Shown: piece by piece, positions 7,525 to 15,473 of the stretch
Numbering within the stretch: position 1 is the stretch's first letter
Layout of the letters: every line of letters begins with the position of its first letter
Origin: an uncultured Acidimicrobiales bacterium
GTDB taxonomy: Bacteria; Actinomycetota; Acidimicrobiia; Acidimicrobiales; SHLQ01
DNA: 36,974 nt
Direction of reading: 5' to 3'
NCBI GenBank assembly: GCA_938040365.1
Contig: CALHXU010000249.1
Location: 1 to 36,974, forward strand
The notes under the pieces: model-generated
Seen by the model: only the letters and a program-made list of their open reading frames with translations
What the model was told of the DNA's origin: nothing
Databases searched by the model: none
Made by a program: the position numbers and the translations under genes

Positions 7525-8183
7525 GAGGTGGGCTCCATGTAGCTCTCGAATAGGTCGATGTTGAGGGTGTACGGCTCGGCGGTTGACCCCCACAGGTCGG
7601 TCGATGAGAAGGCGACGGTGTAGACGTGCTGAGCATCTTCGGCAGTGAAGTGGGCGGTGGAATCGGGGAGAACGGCAGCTGGCCGCAATGCAACGACGGT
7701 CCCGGTGTGTCCCCGTATGTAGGCGGGCATTCGATGGTGACCTTCGCGATGCATGTTGCGAGCCAACACGCGATCGCCGACGGCAAAGCCATGAGGGTCC
7801 TCGATCGAACGAATCGATCCCGAACCGTTTCGTTCGTACTGCGGTTTCTCACCTGACGTCTCGGTCGGTTCGGAGACCTCGTTGCCAAGCAGATTTTGGG
7901 CTCGGGCGTCTACAGCCCCTGCGGGCAGCACTCCGTGGTCGACGAGCAACAGCTCGGCGCATGCGAGCCAACGGCCGTAGTAGCCATCGGCGAGGTACTC
8001 GAGTGGGTGCAACCGTTCGAGCGCATGGCGAAATGCGTCGAGGTTCGTCCCCGACAATCCCGCCGACATTGCCCCCATCGCAAAAGCCCGTGCCTCCCAG
8101 TCCGATGCGAAGACCTTCTCATCGGGGTCGATAGCGACCGACCCCCATCCGTGCTGGCCACCCATGTCGTGAATTCCGTCCAC
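7521..8183 (-). CDS. nthB: Nitrile hydratase beta subunit
   Basis: 220 aa. I choose the GTG at 8183 because the family begins with the segment read here as VDGIHDMGGQHGWG and a GAGGGGGG ribosome site lies 5 bases upstream; the frame stays open further upstream to an ATG at 8285. Conserved arginines that contact the oxidised cysteines of alpha are visible in DWEARAF (R32) and HRMPAYIRG (R151, R158). The C-terminal SH3-like barrel is present (HVYTVAFSSTDLWG). It is the first gene of the operon beta-alpha-activator. Upstream is a 281-base divergent region shared with the XRE-cupin gene and carrying the motif also found before cbtB. Confidence 0.95.
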   Translation of the reverse strand: MDGIHDMGGQHGWGSVAIDPDEKVFASDWEARAFAMGAMSAGLSGTNLDAFRHALERLHPLEYLADGYYGRWLACAELLLVDHGVLPAGAVDARAQNLLGNEVSEPTETSGEKPQYERNGSGSIRSIEDPHGFAVGDRVLARNMHREGHHRMPAYIRGHTGTVVALRPAAVLPDSTAHFTAEDAQHVYTVAFSSTDLWGSTAEPYTLNIDLFESYMEPTS

Positions 8184-8276
8184 CGATTCCCCCCTCGTGA
8201 GATCACCCAAGCAGCTCGTCGAAATCCCCACATAGGAAAGTCCGAACCGCATGGTGAGTCTTTCGCGCCTTTTACG

Positions 8277-8318
8277 ACTTGTCAACTATGAGAGATGTAT
8301 GACTCCTAAAGGACATAT
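8277..8318. promoter_or_regulatory. Bipartite motif in the nitrile hydratase/XRE-cupin divergent region
   Basis: Two blocks, ACTTGTCAACTAT (8277-8289) and AGGACATAT (8310-8318), both recur exactly upstream of cbtB at 27009-27030. There they are fused without the 20 bases that separate them here. Read on the minus strand the first block contains TTGACA, a good -35 for nitrile hydratase. The remaining divergent region 8184-8464 shows no other clear element. Its likely ligand is the adjacent XRE-cupin regulator (inference). Confidence 0.6.
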
Positions 8319-8464
8319 TCAGTTCACCTGTGGAGAGCTAAAGACCTGCCCATGACAACTACGGTTGCAGCCTCGGTATGCTCAGACATCATGAGTCTTG
8401 ACCTTACTTTTCGTTCGCGCGCGGGCGACCCGAACGCCAACGATGGCGAGAGCGTCTCCTCGCT

Positions 8465-9043
8465 ATGACCGACAACCAACTCGAAGAAGTCATCAGCTCG
8501 ATCGGGCCGAAGGTCAAAGAACTGCGAGACATGCGCGGTTATTCGCTACAGCAGTTATCAAATCGCTCAGCAGTTTCTCCCGCGGCGATTCACAAGGTTG
8601 AGCAAGGAAACATGGTCCCGACCATCACGACGCTGCTGAAGCTGGCCGCGGCGCTCGATCGACCGGTGTCCTATTTCGTCGAGGAAGAAGACTCCCCGCC
8701 TGCAGAACTCGTCTACACACCCGCCGACGGCCGCCGCCCCGTCTATACCTCTCACACCGGTATTGACCTGCAGGCAATCTCTGGCCCCTACGGTCGCTTC
8801 TTTGTCGCCGGGGCAGTCGCCGTCCTCGAGCCAGGTGCAACGAGCGGCGAGCAGGCCCTGCGTCACGCCGGTGAGGAACTGATCTTCGTCCTTTCCGGCT
8901 CGATGGAAGTCGACGTTGGCGAACAGAGCGTTCGACTCGGCGCTGGCGACTCGATTCACTTTCGCAGCGATCGCGACCACCGCTGGCGCAATCCAACAAA
9001 GAAATCGACAAAGGCGCTGTGGATGGCGCTTCGCCCAACCTAG
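8465..9043 (+). CDS. XRE-family transcriptional regulator with C-terminal cupin domain
   Basis: 192 aa. The HTH_3 domain is at about residues 10-65 (VKELRDMRGYSLQQLSNRSAVS, then AAIHKVEQGNMVPTI). The cupin domain is at about 100-190 (HAGEELIFVLSGSMEVDVGEQSV, then GDSIHFRSDRDHRW). Regulators of this architecture sense small molecules, often amino-acid-, sulfur- or nitrogen-related. It is divergent from nitrile hydratase and convergent with the coenzyme M operon (53 bases between stops), so it sits between the two modules and could control both. The ribosome site before the ATG is weak. Confidence 0.9.
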   Translation: MTDNQLEEVISSIGPKVKELRDMRGYSLQQLSNRSAVSPAAIHKVEQGNMVPTITTLLKLAAALDRPVSYFVEEEDSPPAELVYTPADGRRPVYTSHTGIDLQAISGPYGRFFVAGAVAVLEPGATSGEQALRHAGEELIFVLSGSMEVDVGEQSVRLGAGDSIHFRSDRDHRWRNPTKKSTKALWMALRPT

Positions 9044-9096
9044 GCGTACCCCGAAAGTGACCTAGCTATACCCCGAAGGCGAAGGGCGCTGGCTCT

Positions 9097-10635
9097 CTAG
9101 CCTTGGTGCTCTGCAACGAGCGATCGGGCCTTCGCTACCAGCGCATCCTCGGCTCGCAGAAAGTGTTCCCGATGGCCTTGTCCCTCCTCGATCATCTCCG
9201 CGGCTTGGGCGCCAAAGCGATCGGCCATCTCGCACACCACATCGATTGCAGCACCGCCTGTTGCTGTGCGGGTCTCGACAATATTCACCGGATCGAGAAC
9301 AGCTGCCAGTTGATCAACGTCGAGTGAGAGCCCAAAGCCACAGATTTCTTCGGCGGCCTCATCGATCATCTCGGAAGTGATATCGAGGCCCCGTAGCTTG
9401 GCGTTGCTCGCCGACCGAACTACCTGGCCAACGACGCGGTACGCGCTTCGGTAATCGACATCGGTGGCCAACATGATGAACTCGGCAAGATCGGTCGCCT
9501 GGCTAAAGCCACCCTGAAGCTCTTCCCACATTCGATCGCTATTCACACTCAGCGTCCCGACCACTCCCGTCATCAGAGCACTGATTCGTGTCGAGAGCTC
9601 CAAGGCTCGAGGAATCTCGCCGTAGGCAAAGATCAGGTTGTCGCTTCGAGCAGACGGGCTCTTCACGACGGCGAGGAAGCCGGTAAGCCGCCCAATGAGC
9701 ACGCCACCAGCGCCGCGCACAATCGTGAGCGCATACGGATTCCGCTTTTGTGGCATGAGGACCGACGCACGAGTGTAGGGCCCGGCGAGGTCAACATAAT
9801 CAAACTCTTGACTCGCCCAAATCTCAAGGTCCTCGGCGAGCTTGGACTGATTCGAGATAAGGCTCGTGCTCGTTGCGAGTAGGTCGATGAAGGTATCGGT
9901 TTGCCACATTGCATCGCGCGTGTGGTCGATGACGTCGCTAAAACCCAACAGGTCAGCGATTGTCATACGGTCTTCGAGCAAACGACTCCCGTTGACGCAA
10001 CCCGCTCCACCCGGACTGAGGTTTACCTGTTCCATCGCAGACAGCAGCCGACCACCGTCACGAAGCGCTGGAGGGACAAAGGCCAGAATGTAATGGCCAA
10101 ATGTTGAGGGTTGGGCCTGTTGCAAATACGTCTGATCTGGCATCAGCACACCGCTGTTTTTCCGGGCGACATCGGCGGTCTCTTTTGCAAAACGCCCGGC
10201 CTCGATCACGAGTCCAGCGGTCTGCTCGCGTAGCAGAATTCGCAACGCAACTCGTGCCGCCTCGCGCCGCGGGCGACCTGCGTGAAGCCATCCCGCCGTA
10301 TTTCCTAAACGCTCGGCAAAGAGACGTTCGCGCGAGTTGTAGGGCTCACCGAACTGCGCGTCGTAGGGAAACTCTTCAGCGGGCGTCGAGTAGGCGATCA
10401 GCAATTCTGCAAGCAAATCTGCAGCGGGGCGGTCCGGAATGATACCCCTCTGATGCAGATCGAGAACATGTCCGAGGTCGGCGAGGTTAAGTCCGCCGTG
10501 GAGAAGCGGAGCATCGGCAATCTCCCACGCAAACCCCGCATCGATCAGCTCTTGAGCGGGAGCTGCTGACGATGGTCCTGCAATCCGCGAGCTTGCGGTA
10601 TCGGTTGGCTTCGCAGGTGGGACTGCTTTGGTCAT
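9097..10635 (-). CDS. Aspartase/fumarase-superfamily lyase, argininosuccinate-lyase-like (XcbD1-like, coenzyme M operon)
   Basis: 512 aa. Family landmarks are GNTAGWLHAGRPRRE (about 111-125), QAQPSTFGHYILAF (about 173-186), SPGGAGCVNGSRLL (207-220) and the signature ASVLMPQKRNP (290-300) with the expected catalytic Ser at 291. Genuine argininosuccinate lyases have a GSSLMPQKKNP-type signature and a nearby argG; none is present. Last of five overlapping genes with ComA, a second lyase and a PLP desulfhydrase-like enzyme, as in the Xanthobacter xcb genes for bacterial coenzyme M synthesis. There an ASL-like protein is thought to act on sulfoacrylate after phosphate elimination. The exact step is inferred. 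Confidence 0.8.
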   Translation of the reverse strand: MTKAVPPAKPTDTASSRIAGPSSAAPAQELIDAGFAWEIADAPLLHGGLNLADLGHVLDLHQRGIIPDRPAADLLAELLIAYSTPAEEFPYDAQFGEPYNSRERLFAERLGNTAGWLHAGRPRREAARVALRILLREQTAGLVIEAGRFAKETADVARKNSGVLMPDQTYLQQAQPSTFGHYILAFVPPALRDGGRLLSAMEQVNLSPGGAGCVNGSRLLEDRMTIADLLGFSDVIDHTRDAMWQTDTFIDLLATSTSLISNQSKLAEDLEIWASQEFDYVDLAGPYTRASVLMPQKRNPYALTIVRGAGGVLIGRLTGFLAVVKSPSARSDNLIFAYGEIPRALELSTRISALMTGVVGTLSVNSDRMWEELQGGFSQATDLAEFIMLATDVDYRSAYRVVGQVVRSASNAKLRGLDITSEMIDEAAEEICGFGLSLDVDQLAAVLDPVNIVETRTATGGAAIDVVCEMADRFGAQAAEMIEEGQGHREHFLRAEDALVAKARSLVAEHQG

Positions 10636-11645
10636 GTCGTCGACTTCCTTCCAAGAGCGCCCATGTGGTCGATCGCGCCGAGCGCGCCGCCGGTATTCCA
10701 GTAAAGAACTGGAAGGCTACTGAAGGTTCCTGCGCGAAACGCCGCCTTCAGCCAGGCCAGTGCCTTTGCGTTATATGTCGGGTCTACCGGCAAGCCGGTC
10801 GCTGAAGTAACTTCTGCCATGAGCGACCGTTGCTCGCTCGATACCTTGCCAAATCCCGGGTCGCGTCCGTCGCAGACTTCGAGGCGGGAACTCACCTCGG
10901 CTGGATCGATCGACTTACCGTGAAGACCTGCGCATGCAATTGCCGTCTCGATAATGGTGTCTTCGATGCCCGTCGGATCGCGCGAAACAGAGATCGCATA
11001 TACCCGCCACGGTCGCGTGGACGAGCAGAATCCGGCGACTAAACCTGCGGTGCTCCCTCCCGATCCAAGAGGAAGGACGATCGTGGTAGGGAGATCGACG
11101 TGGGCTTGCCCATCGAGTTCTTCGGCTGCGGCGTAGAACCCAAGAGCGCCAACCGGTGATGCCCCACCCCTCGGAATTCGATAGGGACGAGCGCCCGCGA
11201 TCGTGGCTTCAGCGCAGTAGCGTTCGGCAGCGATGTCCATCATCGAGCGATCGTTCGACCCTGTGAAGATGACTCGGGCGCCCATACTTCGCCCAAACAT
11301 CAGACCAGCGACAAACCCATTGGGCTCGACGCCGTAGCTGAATTGTTGCACGCTCAAGCCAACCGTTCGAGCAGCAGCGGCCATCAGCGCAGCAAAGTTC
11401 GACGAAGGGCCACCCGCGAGAACAATGTCGGTCGCATTCTCAGCGAGCGCTGCTCCAAGGAGAAACTCGATGCTTCGAACTTTGTTGCCGCCCCACGAGA
11501 ATCCCGAGAGATCGTCGCGCTTTAACCAGAGCTGACCATCGCTCGCTCCAAGAACACTCCCAAGCTGATCGTCGCGGTGCACCGCGGTAGGCCACAGTCC
11601 GAGCTGAACCCGAGGATGAGCTCCTCGATCTTCAATCACCTGCAC
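10632..11645 (-). CDS. PLP-dependent D-cysteine desulfhydrase/ACC-deaminase-like enzyme (XcbE1-like)
   Basis: 337 aa from GTG, 3 bases after the upstream lyase and overlapping the next lyase by 4. Fold type II PLP enzyme. The likely Schiff-base Lys is K55 in WLKRDDLSGFSWGGNKVRSIEFLL (residues 40-63). A phosphate-binding glycine loop is at PLGSGGSTAGL, and YWNTGGALG near the end matches the family C-terminal motif. Relatives cleave C-S or ring bonds of cysteine analogues. In a coenzyme M operon the proposed job is to release the thiol from a cysteine adduct. The reaction here is inferred from context. Confidence 0.8.
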   Translation of the reverse strand: MQVIEDRGAHPRVQLGLWPTAVHRDDQLGSVLGASDGQLWLKRDDLSGFSWGGNKVRSIEFLLGAALAENATDIVLAGGPSSNFAALMAAAARTVGLSVQQFSYGVEPNGFVAGLMFGRSMGARVIFTGSNDRSMMDIAAERYCAEATIAGARPYRIPRGGASPVGALGFYAAAEELDGQAHVDLPTTIVLPLGSGGSTAGLVAGFCSSTRPWRVYAISVSRDPTGIEDTIIETAIACAGLHGKSIDPAEVSSRLEVCDGRDPGFGKVSSEQRSLMAEVTSATGLPVDPTYNAKALAWLKAAFRAGTFSSLPVLYWNTGGALGAIDHMGALGRKSTT

Positions 11646-11648
11646 TGA

Positions 11649-13034
11649 TCACAAGCCCCACACATCTGATTCGTTGGACCGCCGTGCTCGCAATGAAGCC
11701 AGCACGCTGGCGACCATCTCTTCGGACGAAGCGCTGTTTGGCGCGTGCGTAATCGGTAGTTCGATGTCTGCGATCTCGGCCGGAAGCCGCTTTCGTACTT
11801 CGGTGGAAAAATCTCCGCCACGAGCCTTCGAAAGGTACGCCTGATGAAGGAGATCCTGGGCTTGGTGTTTGCCCAAGTGCGGAGTCAGAAACGAGAGCAT
11901 CTCCTCTGATTCTGCACTTCCGTTAGCGAGGTTCGCGAGCATCTGGTCAGCGTCGACCTCGATCCCATCGATCAGTGCTCTGGCCATTGCCGTCGCAGCG
12001 CACGCGTAGTTGCACAGCTCTGGGAAGACCGCCCATTCAGCCTTCCAGCCGCGAGCATCGCGCTCGTGCTCTTGGACCATCGTGTCGAGCAATGTCGCTG
12101 CACCGGAGCGGACAAGTCGCGCAAGCACAACGATTTGTTCGCTCGACTCAGGGTTTCGCTTATGTGGCATCGTGATACTGCCGACCACCGAGTCGCTTGT
12201 GGCTTCACAAAGCTCGCCGATCTCGGCGCGCTGTAGCGAGTAGACCTCGTTGGCTATCCGAGCAAGACCGGTCGTCGACATTGCAAGCACCGATGCAAAC
12301 TCTGCAACCCGATCACGTGCGGTCAGCCACGAGATGTCTGGTTCGCCCAAGCCAAGCTCGGTCGCGAATGCTGCCCGCAGCTCCAGCGCCTGCCCACCAA
12401 AGAACCCGAGTGACCCAACCGCTCCCCCGAGTTGGCACACCAATGCCCGGGATTGCAGTGATTGCAGACGCTCGAGCGAACGACCAATCTCGTCAGCCCA
12501 CGACGCTACCTTGAAGCCAAAGGTGATCGGAGCTCCGGGTTGGCCGTGCGTCCGGCCGACCATTGGAGTTGCTGCATGTGTACTCGCCAAAGCACAGAGC
12601 GCCCGCTCTGTTTCGCGAAGGTCCGCCCAGATCAGGTTCCCGATTTCGGCCATCTCCATCGACATCGAGGTATCGGTTACATCTTGAACCGTGATGCCGA
12701 CATAGATGTGGTCGCGGGCCGCTTCGGAGAGCATTTCTCTCAGGATGCGAATTAGCCCGAGCGTCGAATGCGATGTCGCTCGAGTCTGTTCGGCAACCGC
12801 TTCGAGCGGAATTTCACGACCGACCAGCGAGCCTATCTCGTCTGCTGCCGACCTAGGAATGATGTTCAGCGAGGCTTGCGCACGGGCCAGCGCCGCAAGG
12901 ATCTCGACCCACCGCTGCATCCGTCGTTGTTCTGAGAAGACGCTCCGCGACTCCGGCGTTGCCCAGGAATGGCCAAAGATGACCGAGTCGATCATGTGTG
13001 CGCCGAGCGCCTCGTCGCTCAAACTGGGCTCCAC
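11649..13034 (-). CDS. Aspartase/fumarase-superfamily lyase, adenylosuccinate-lyase/CMLE-like (XcbC1-like)
   Basis: 461 aa from GTG at 13034; an in-frame ATG at 12995 begins MIDSVIFGHSWATPE, which is close to where family members start, and is a good alternative. Motifs are TSMSMEMAE with VGRTHGQPGAP (about 123-169), then GSITMPHKRNPESSE (about 285-299), the superfamily signature with catalytic Ser. No pur genes are near. In Xanthobacter a functionally distinct member of this family eliminates phosphate from phosphosulfolactate to give sulfoacrylate; this gene, beside comA, is the best candidate for that step. It overlaps the preceding orphan gene by 16 bases with the long start. Confidence 0.8.
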   Translation of the reverse strand: MEPSLSDEALGAHMIDSVIFGHSWATPESRSVFSEQRRMQRWVEILAALARAQASLNIIPRSAADEIGSLVGREIPLEAVAEQTRATSHSTLGLIRILREMLSEAARDHIYVGITVQDVTDTSMSMEMAEIGNLIWADLRETERALCALASTHAATPMVGRTHGQPGAPITFGFKVASWADEIGRSLERLQSLQSRALVCQLGGAVGSLGFFGGQALELRAAFATELGLGEPDISWLTARDRVAEFASVLAMSTTGLARIANEVYSLQRAEIGELCEATSDSVVGSITMPHKRNPESSEQIVVLARLVRSGAATLLDTMVQEHERDARGWKAEWAVFPELCNYACAATAMARALIDGIEVDADQMLANLANGSAESEEMLSFLTPHLGKHQAQDLLHQAYLSKARGGDFSTEVRKRLPAEIADIELPITHAPNSASSEEMVASVLASLRARRSNESDVWGL

Positions 13035-13963
13035 GAAAACTCGGCAGATTCGACGATCGCCTCAATTCCAGCTCGCACTTCAGCGAGCGTCGAACCCCAC
13101 GGCACGAGAACGGTCTGACCTTGCTGTTCCATCCCTTCTTGGAGCATGCAACAACGTGTGAGCATGGCGTCCTCGCTAGTGTTGTCCAAGAACTGTTTTG
13201 GGCAGGTGTCGACCGAGGGTGCGTCGTCGTCGTAGAACCAACCGTGAATTTGTCTGGTTCGTTCGCATCCAAGAATGGTCCAGTCCGCCTTCGTTGGACG
13301 CCCGTCGAGGAACGCCACGTCGGTCTCTCCAAAGTCAACCCCGGTTGCTCGACATGGCAGCAAGATTTGATCGTTGTGCGCTCCTTGCTCCTCGAGCAAG
13401 GTCCGGCTGTCGATCGCCGACGAAGCGAACATGATCGGGGGTAGATCTTCGCCAACGTCGAGAACACGTTGTGCTTGGTCCATCAACTTGGATGGCTCAG
13501 GCGGCACGATGTCGAGCACCATGATCCCGAGCGCGGCCGGGTTGAGGATGAAACTGACGTGGGAGTACAACCCCTCCACGAATACACACCTCGCAGCGGG
13601 CTCGGTCGCTGCGACGCGAGCGAGCACCGATGGCACGCCGACATCGGCGTTTGGGTCACGAATGAACGCGCACTCGGTTGGGTCTGCGAGCAATCGAAGC
13701 GCCACGATCTCGGCAAAGAGTTCGCCGGTCTCGGCCTTGGCAACTTCGACAAGAGCCACTTCTGCTTCGTTGTCAACGATGATGAAGCGCGTGGTCATAT
13801 ACGCTTCCCGACCAACGAAGTGATCCCGCAGTAGCGTTTCGGTGAGCGCGAAGTCCACTGTTGCCATCGCTACTTTCCGGTACTTGATCGGGACGATGTT
13901 CGGCGCAGTCGGGTCGAGGTCGAACGGGCTCATTTGCGTGTCGACCGCTCGAGCATCTGACAT
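13019..13963 (-). CDS. Unrecognised protein in the coenzyme M operon (314 aa)
   Basis: Starts at ATG 13963, overlapping the comA TGA by one base (TGATG); a TTG one codon earlier is also possible. The soluble protein has several cysteines and histidines: LLPCRATGVD, ILGCERTRQIHGWFYDDD, DTCPKQF and LTRCCMLQEG. The HGWFYDDD segment with Cys on both sides could bind a metal (inference). The N-terminal half reads VPIKYRKVAM and then a region repeating ALVEVAKAE-type strands. No signal peptide or membrane span. I do not recognise a family. Because it is translationally coupled between comA and the lyase it probably performs a pathway step, for example the decarboxylation that a C3-sulfonate-to-coenzyme-M route needs. 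Confidence 0.85.
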   Translation of the reverse strand: MSDARAVDTQMSPFDLDPTAPNIVPIKYRKVAMATVDFALTETLLRDHFVGREAYMTTRFIIVDNEAEVALVEVAKAETGELFAEIVALRLLADPTECAFIRDPNADVGVPSVLARVAATEPAARCVFVEGLYSHVSFILNPAALGIMVLDIVPPEPSKLMDQAQRVLDVGEDLPPIMFASSAIDSRTLLEEQGAHNDQILLPCRATGVDFGETDVAFLDGRPTKADWTILGCERTRQIHGWFYDDDAPSVDTCPKQFLDNTSEDAMLTRCCMLQEGMEQQGQTVLVPWGSTLAEVRAGIEAIVESAEFSWSPV

Positions 13964-14751
13964 CAACTAATCCCGATAGTGGTCGAAAGACCGAGCGTGT
14001 CGGCGCGTAGCCCGAACCGGAGTGTGTCGACGGCGAGGACTTCTGCAGGCGCAATATTTCCGAGATTCACGCGGGGCCCAACCCGCTGGATGTGGGCGGC
14101 CTGTTGAGCGCGATAGGGGGCTTCGTAAATAATCTTGTCGCGGTCAACCCGAGATTCGATGGTGTCGACGATGTAGTCCCGAAGGGTTCCGTCGGCGTTG
14201 TACAACCCAACGGTTCCACTTTCCCGACCCTCAGCGACGACCCAGCGGGCTCCGGCGGCAAGATCTCCTTCGACTTCGTCGGCCCACTCCGTTGCATCGA
14301 CCGGTGCGTTTGGGTCCTTGCTGCCGACCTCGGAGAGCACGATGCGTCCTCGTTCGAGCGCCGTGGCCATGAGTTGGCGTTTCGCACTAATCGGCAGGCC
14401 CGTGGCCCCGTTGCTGACCTCGACACAGTCGATCCCGACGGCGACAACCCAGTCGAAGAACTCTTGGGTTCGTCCTTGGATCCACGCAATCTCGAGCAAC
14501 GTGCCGCCCGTGCACGAGAGCACAGATGCAGCGGTGAGCAATTCGAGCTTCTGATCGAGTTCTTTGTCGAGGTAGGAAGTTCCCCAACCGAACTTCCAGA
14601 TGTCGATGCTCGTAGAAACAGCTTTGAGCGTTGCTCGTGTTGCAGCGGCGGTGAGACCACGGTCGATCACATGGGAGACACCAGACGCGCGCGGTTTCGA
14701 TGGCCGGGATGGAAGAGCCAAGAAGTCCGGCTGGCCGGTGTTGGCGTCCAT
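13963..14751 (-). CDS. comA: Phosphosulfolactate synthase (ComA)
   Basis: 262 aa with AAAGGA 8 bases before the ATG. Family motifs in order: SHVIDRGL (26-33), DIWKFGWGTSYL (50-61), GGTLLEIAW, EVSNGATGLP, VLSEVGSKDP, VVAEGRESGTVGLYNADG, IIYEAPYRAQQAAHIQRVG, NLGNIAPAEVLAVDTLRFGLRADT (given as separate short runs in the family order). ComA adds sulfite to phosphoenolpyruvate to make (R)-phosphosulfolactate, the first committed step to coenzyme M. First of a five-gene operon. Upstream, a TACGAT hexamer inside an ATACGATACGA repeat may be its -10. Spore-forming bacteria also use a ComA homologue for sulfolactate, but the lyases and PLP enzyme here point to coenzyme M. Confidence 0.93.
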   Translation of the reverse strand: MDANTGQPDFLALPSRPSKPRASGVSHVIDRGLTAAATRATLKAVSTSIDIWKFGWGTSYLDKELDQKLELLTAASVLSCTGGTLLEIAWIQGRTQEFFDWVVAVGIDCVEVSNGATGLPISAKRQLMATALERGRIVLSEVGSKDPNAPVDATEWADEVEGDLAAGARWVVAEGRESGTVGLYNADGTLRDYIVDTIESRVDRDKIIYEAPYRAQQAAHIQRVGPRVNLGNIAPAEVLAVDTLRFGLRADTLGLSTTIGIS

Positions 14752-14809
14752 TGCGTCCTTTCGAGGTCGAGGTGCAGAACGTCAAAACGTCCCGGCACTG
14801 GAACACCAA

Positions 14810-14820
14810 TCGTATCGTAT
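14810..14820 (-). promoter_or_regulatory. Promoter-region 11-mer upstream of comA
   Basis: On the minus strand the sequence reads ATACGATACGA, 59-69 bases upstream of the comA ATG. It contains TACGAT, a good actinobacterial -10 hexamer. The identical 11-mer lies directly in front of the AIR-synthase-like gene at 17757-17767, where it acts as a leaderless -10. It may be only a promoter hexamer or may also be a regulator site. A TSS about 50 bases upstream of the start would be predicted. Confidence 0.45.
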
Positions 14821-14865
14821 CCGACACAGAGACGGGCAAGGCCGGACCGGACAGCTCGACCAAAG

Positions 14866-15270
14866 TTAGCTTCCGTGCGCCGTCCCTGAAAACGACAGAT
14901 CGACTCCCCCGGCGATGGTGTTGGTCACGTAACACACCTTCCGGGCCTCCGCGATCAGTGGTTCAACCATCTCTGGTGCGCAACCAATTTCGGCTTCGAT
15001 GTGGATCGACGAGAACTTGGGGCCGTCGTAAGTGCCGGTGACGTCAACCAGAAGATGTGCAAGCTCGACGTCGAGCTTTCTCGCTGACCACGACAGCGCC
15101 AGCGTAAAGCAAGAAGCTACCGATCCAAGCAATACCGACGTTGGGTTCGGGCCTTGATTCGTTCCCCCAGGTACCGACTCAGGTTCATCGACCAACATGT
15201 CGAACTCACCCATCGAGACCTCACTGAGCCATGCTCCCCGCGACACGCTATGCACGGTCTTTTGTCCCAT
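14866..15270 (-). CDS. OsmC/Ohr-family protein
   Basis: 134 aa using the ATG at 15270, which has GGAGGGG 5-6 bases upstream; the upstream 42-codon extension is not needed. Motifs: GGTNQGPNPTSVLLGSVASCF (the first Cys near the helix), and the second conserved Cys in ARKVCYVTNTI. Two-Cys OsmC/Ohr proteins reduce organic hydroperoxides or bind thiols and persulfides. It lies upstream of comA on the same strand (114 bases) and downstream of the AllH gene. A thiol-protection role in the cluster is inference. Confidence 0.85.
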   Translation of the reverse strand: MGQKTVHSVSRGAWLSEVSMGEFDMLVDEPESVPGGTNQGPNPTSVLLGSVASCFTLALSWSARKLDVELAHLLVDVTGTYDGPKFSSIHIEAEIGCAPEMVEPLIAEARKVCYVTNTIAGGVDLSFSGTAHGS

Positions 15271-15473
15271 CCTTGCCCCTCCTCGCTCTTCAACGTTGCT
15301 TGTTGACTTGTCTGCTTTGCTCGTTCTCAGGCGCTCTTTGCCACATGCACTTATCGTCCAACGTTCGACGCCTGATCCGCGTATCGATGATGGCAACCTT
15401 AACCGATATCAGCGGCCAATATTCACTATCGGAGATGAGCGAGCAGTATCGGATCGTCTTCGCTAGATCACCA

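Noticed and set aside
9097-13034. argH/purB-type arginine or purine genes
   Set aside because: The lyases are in one overlapping operon with comA and a PLP desulfhydrase-like gene; no arg or pur partners are present.
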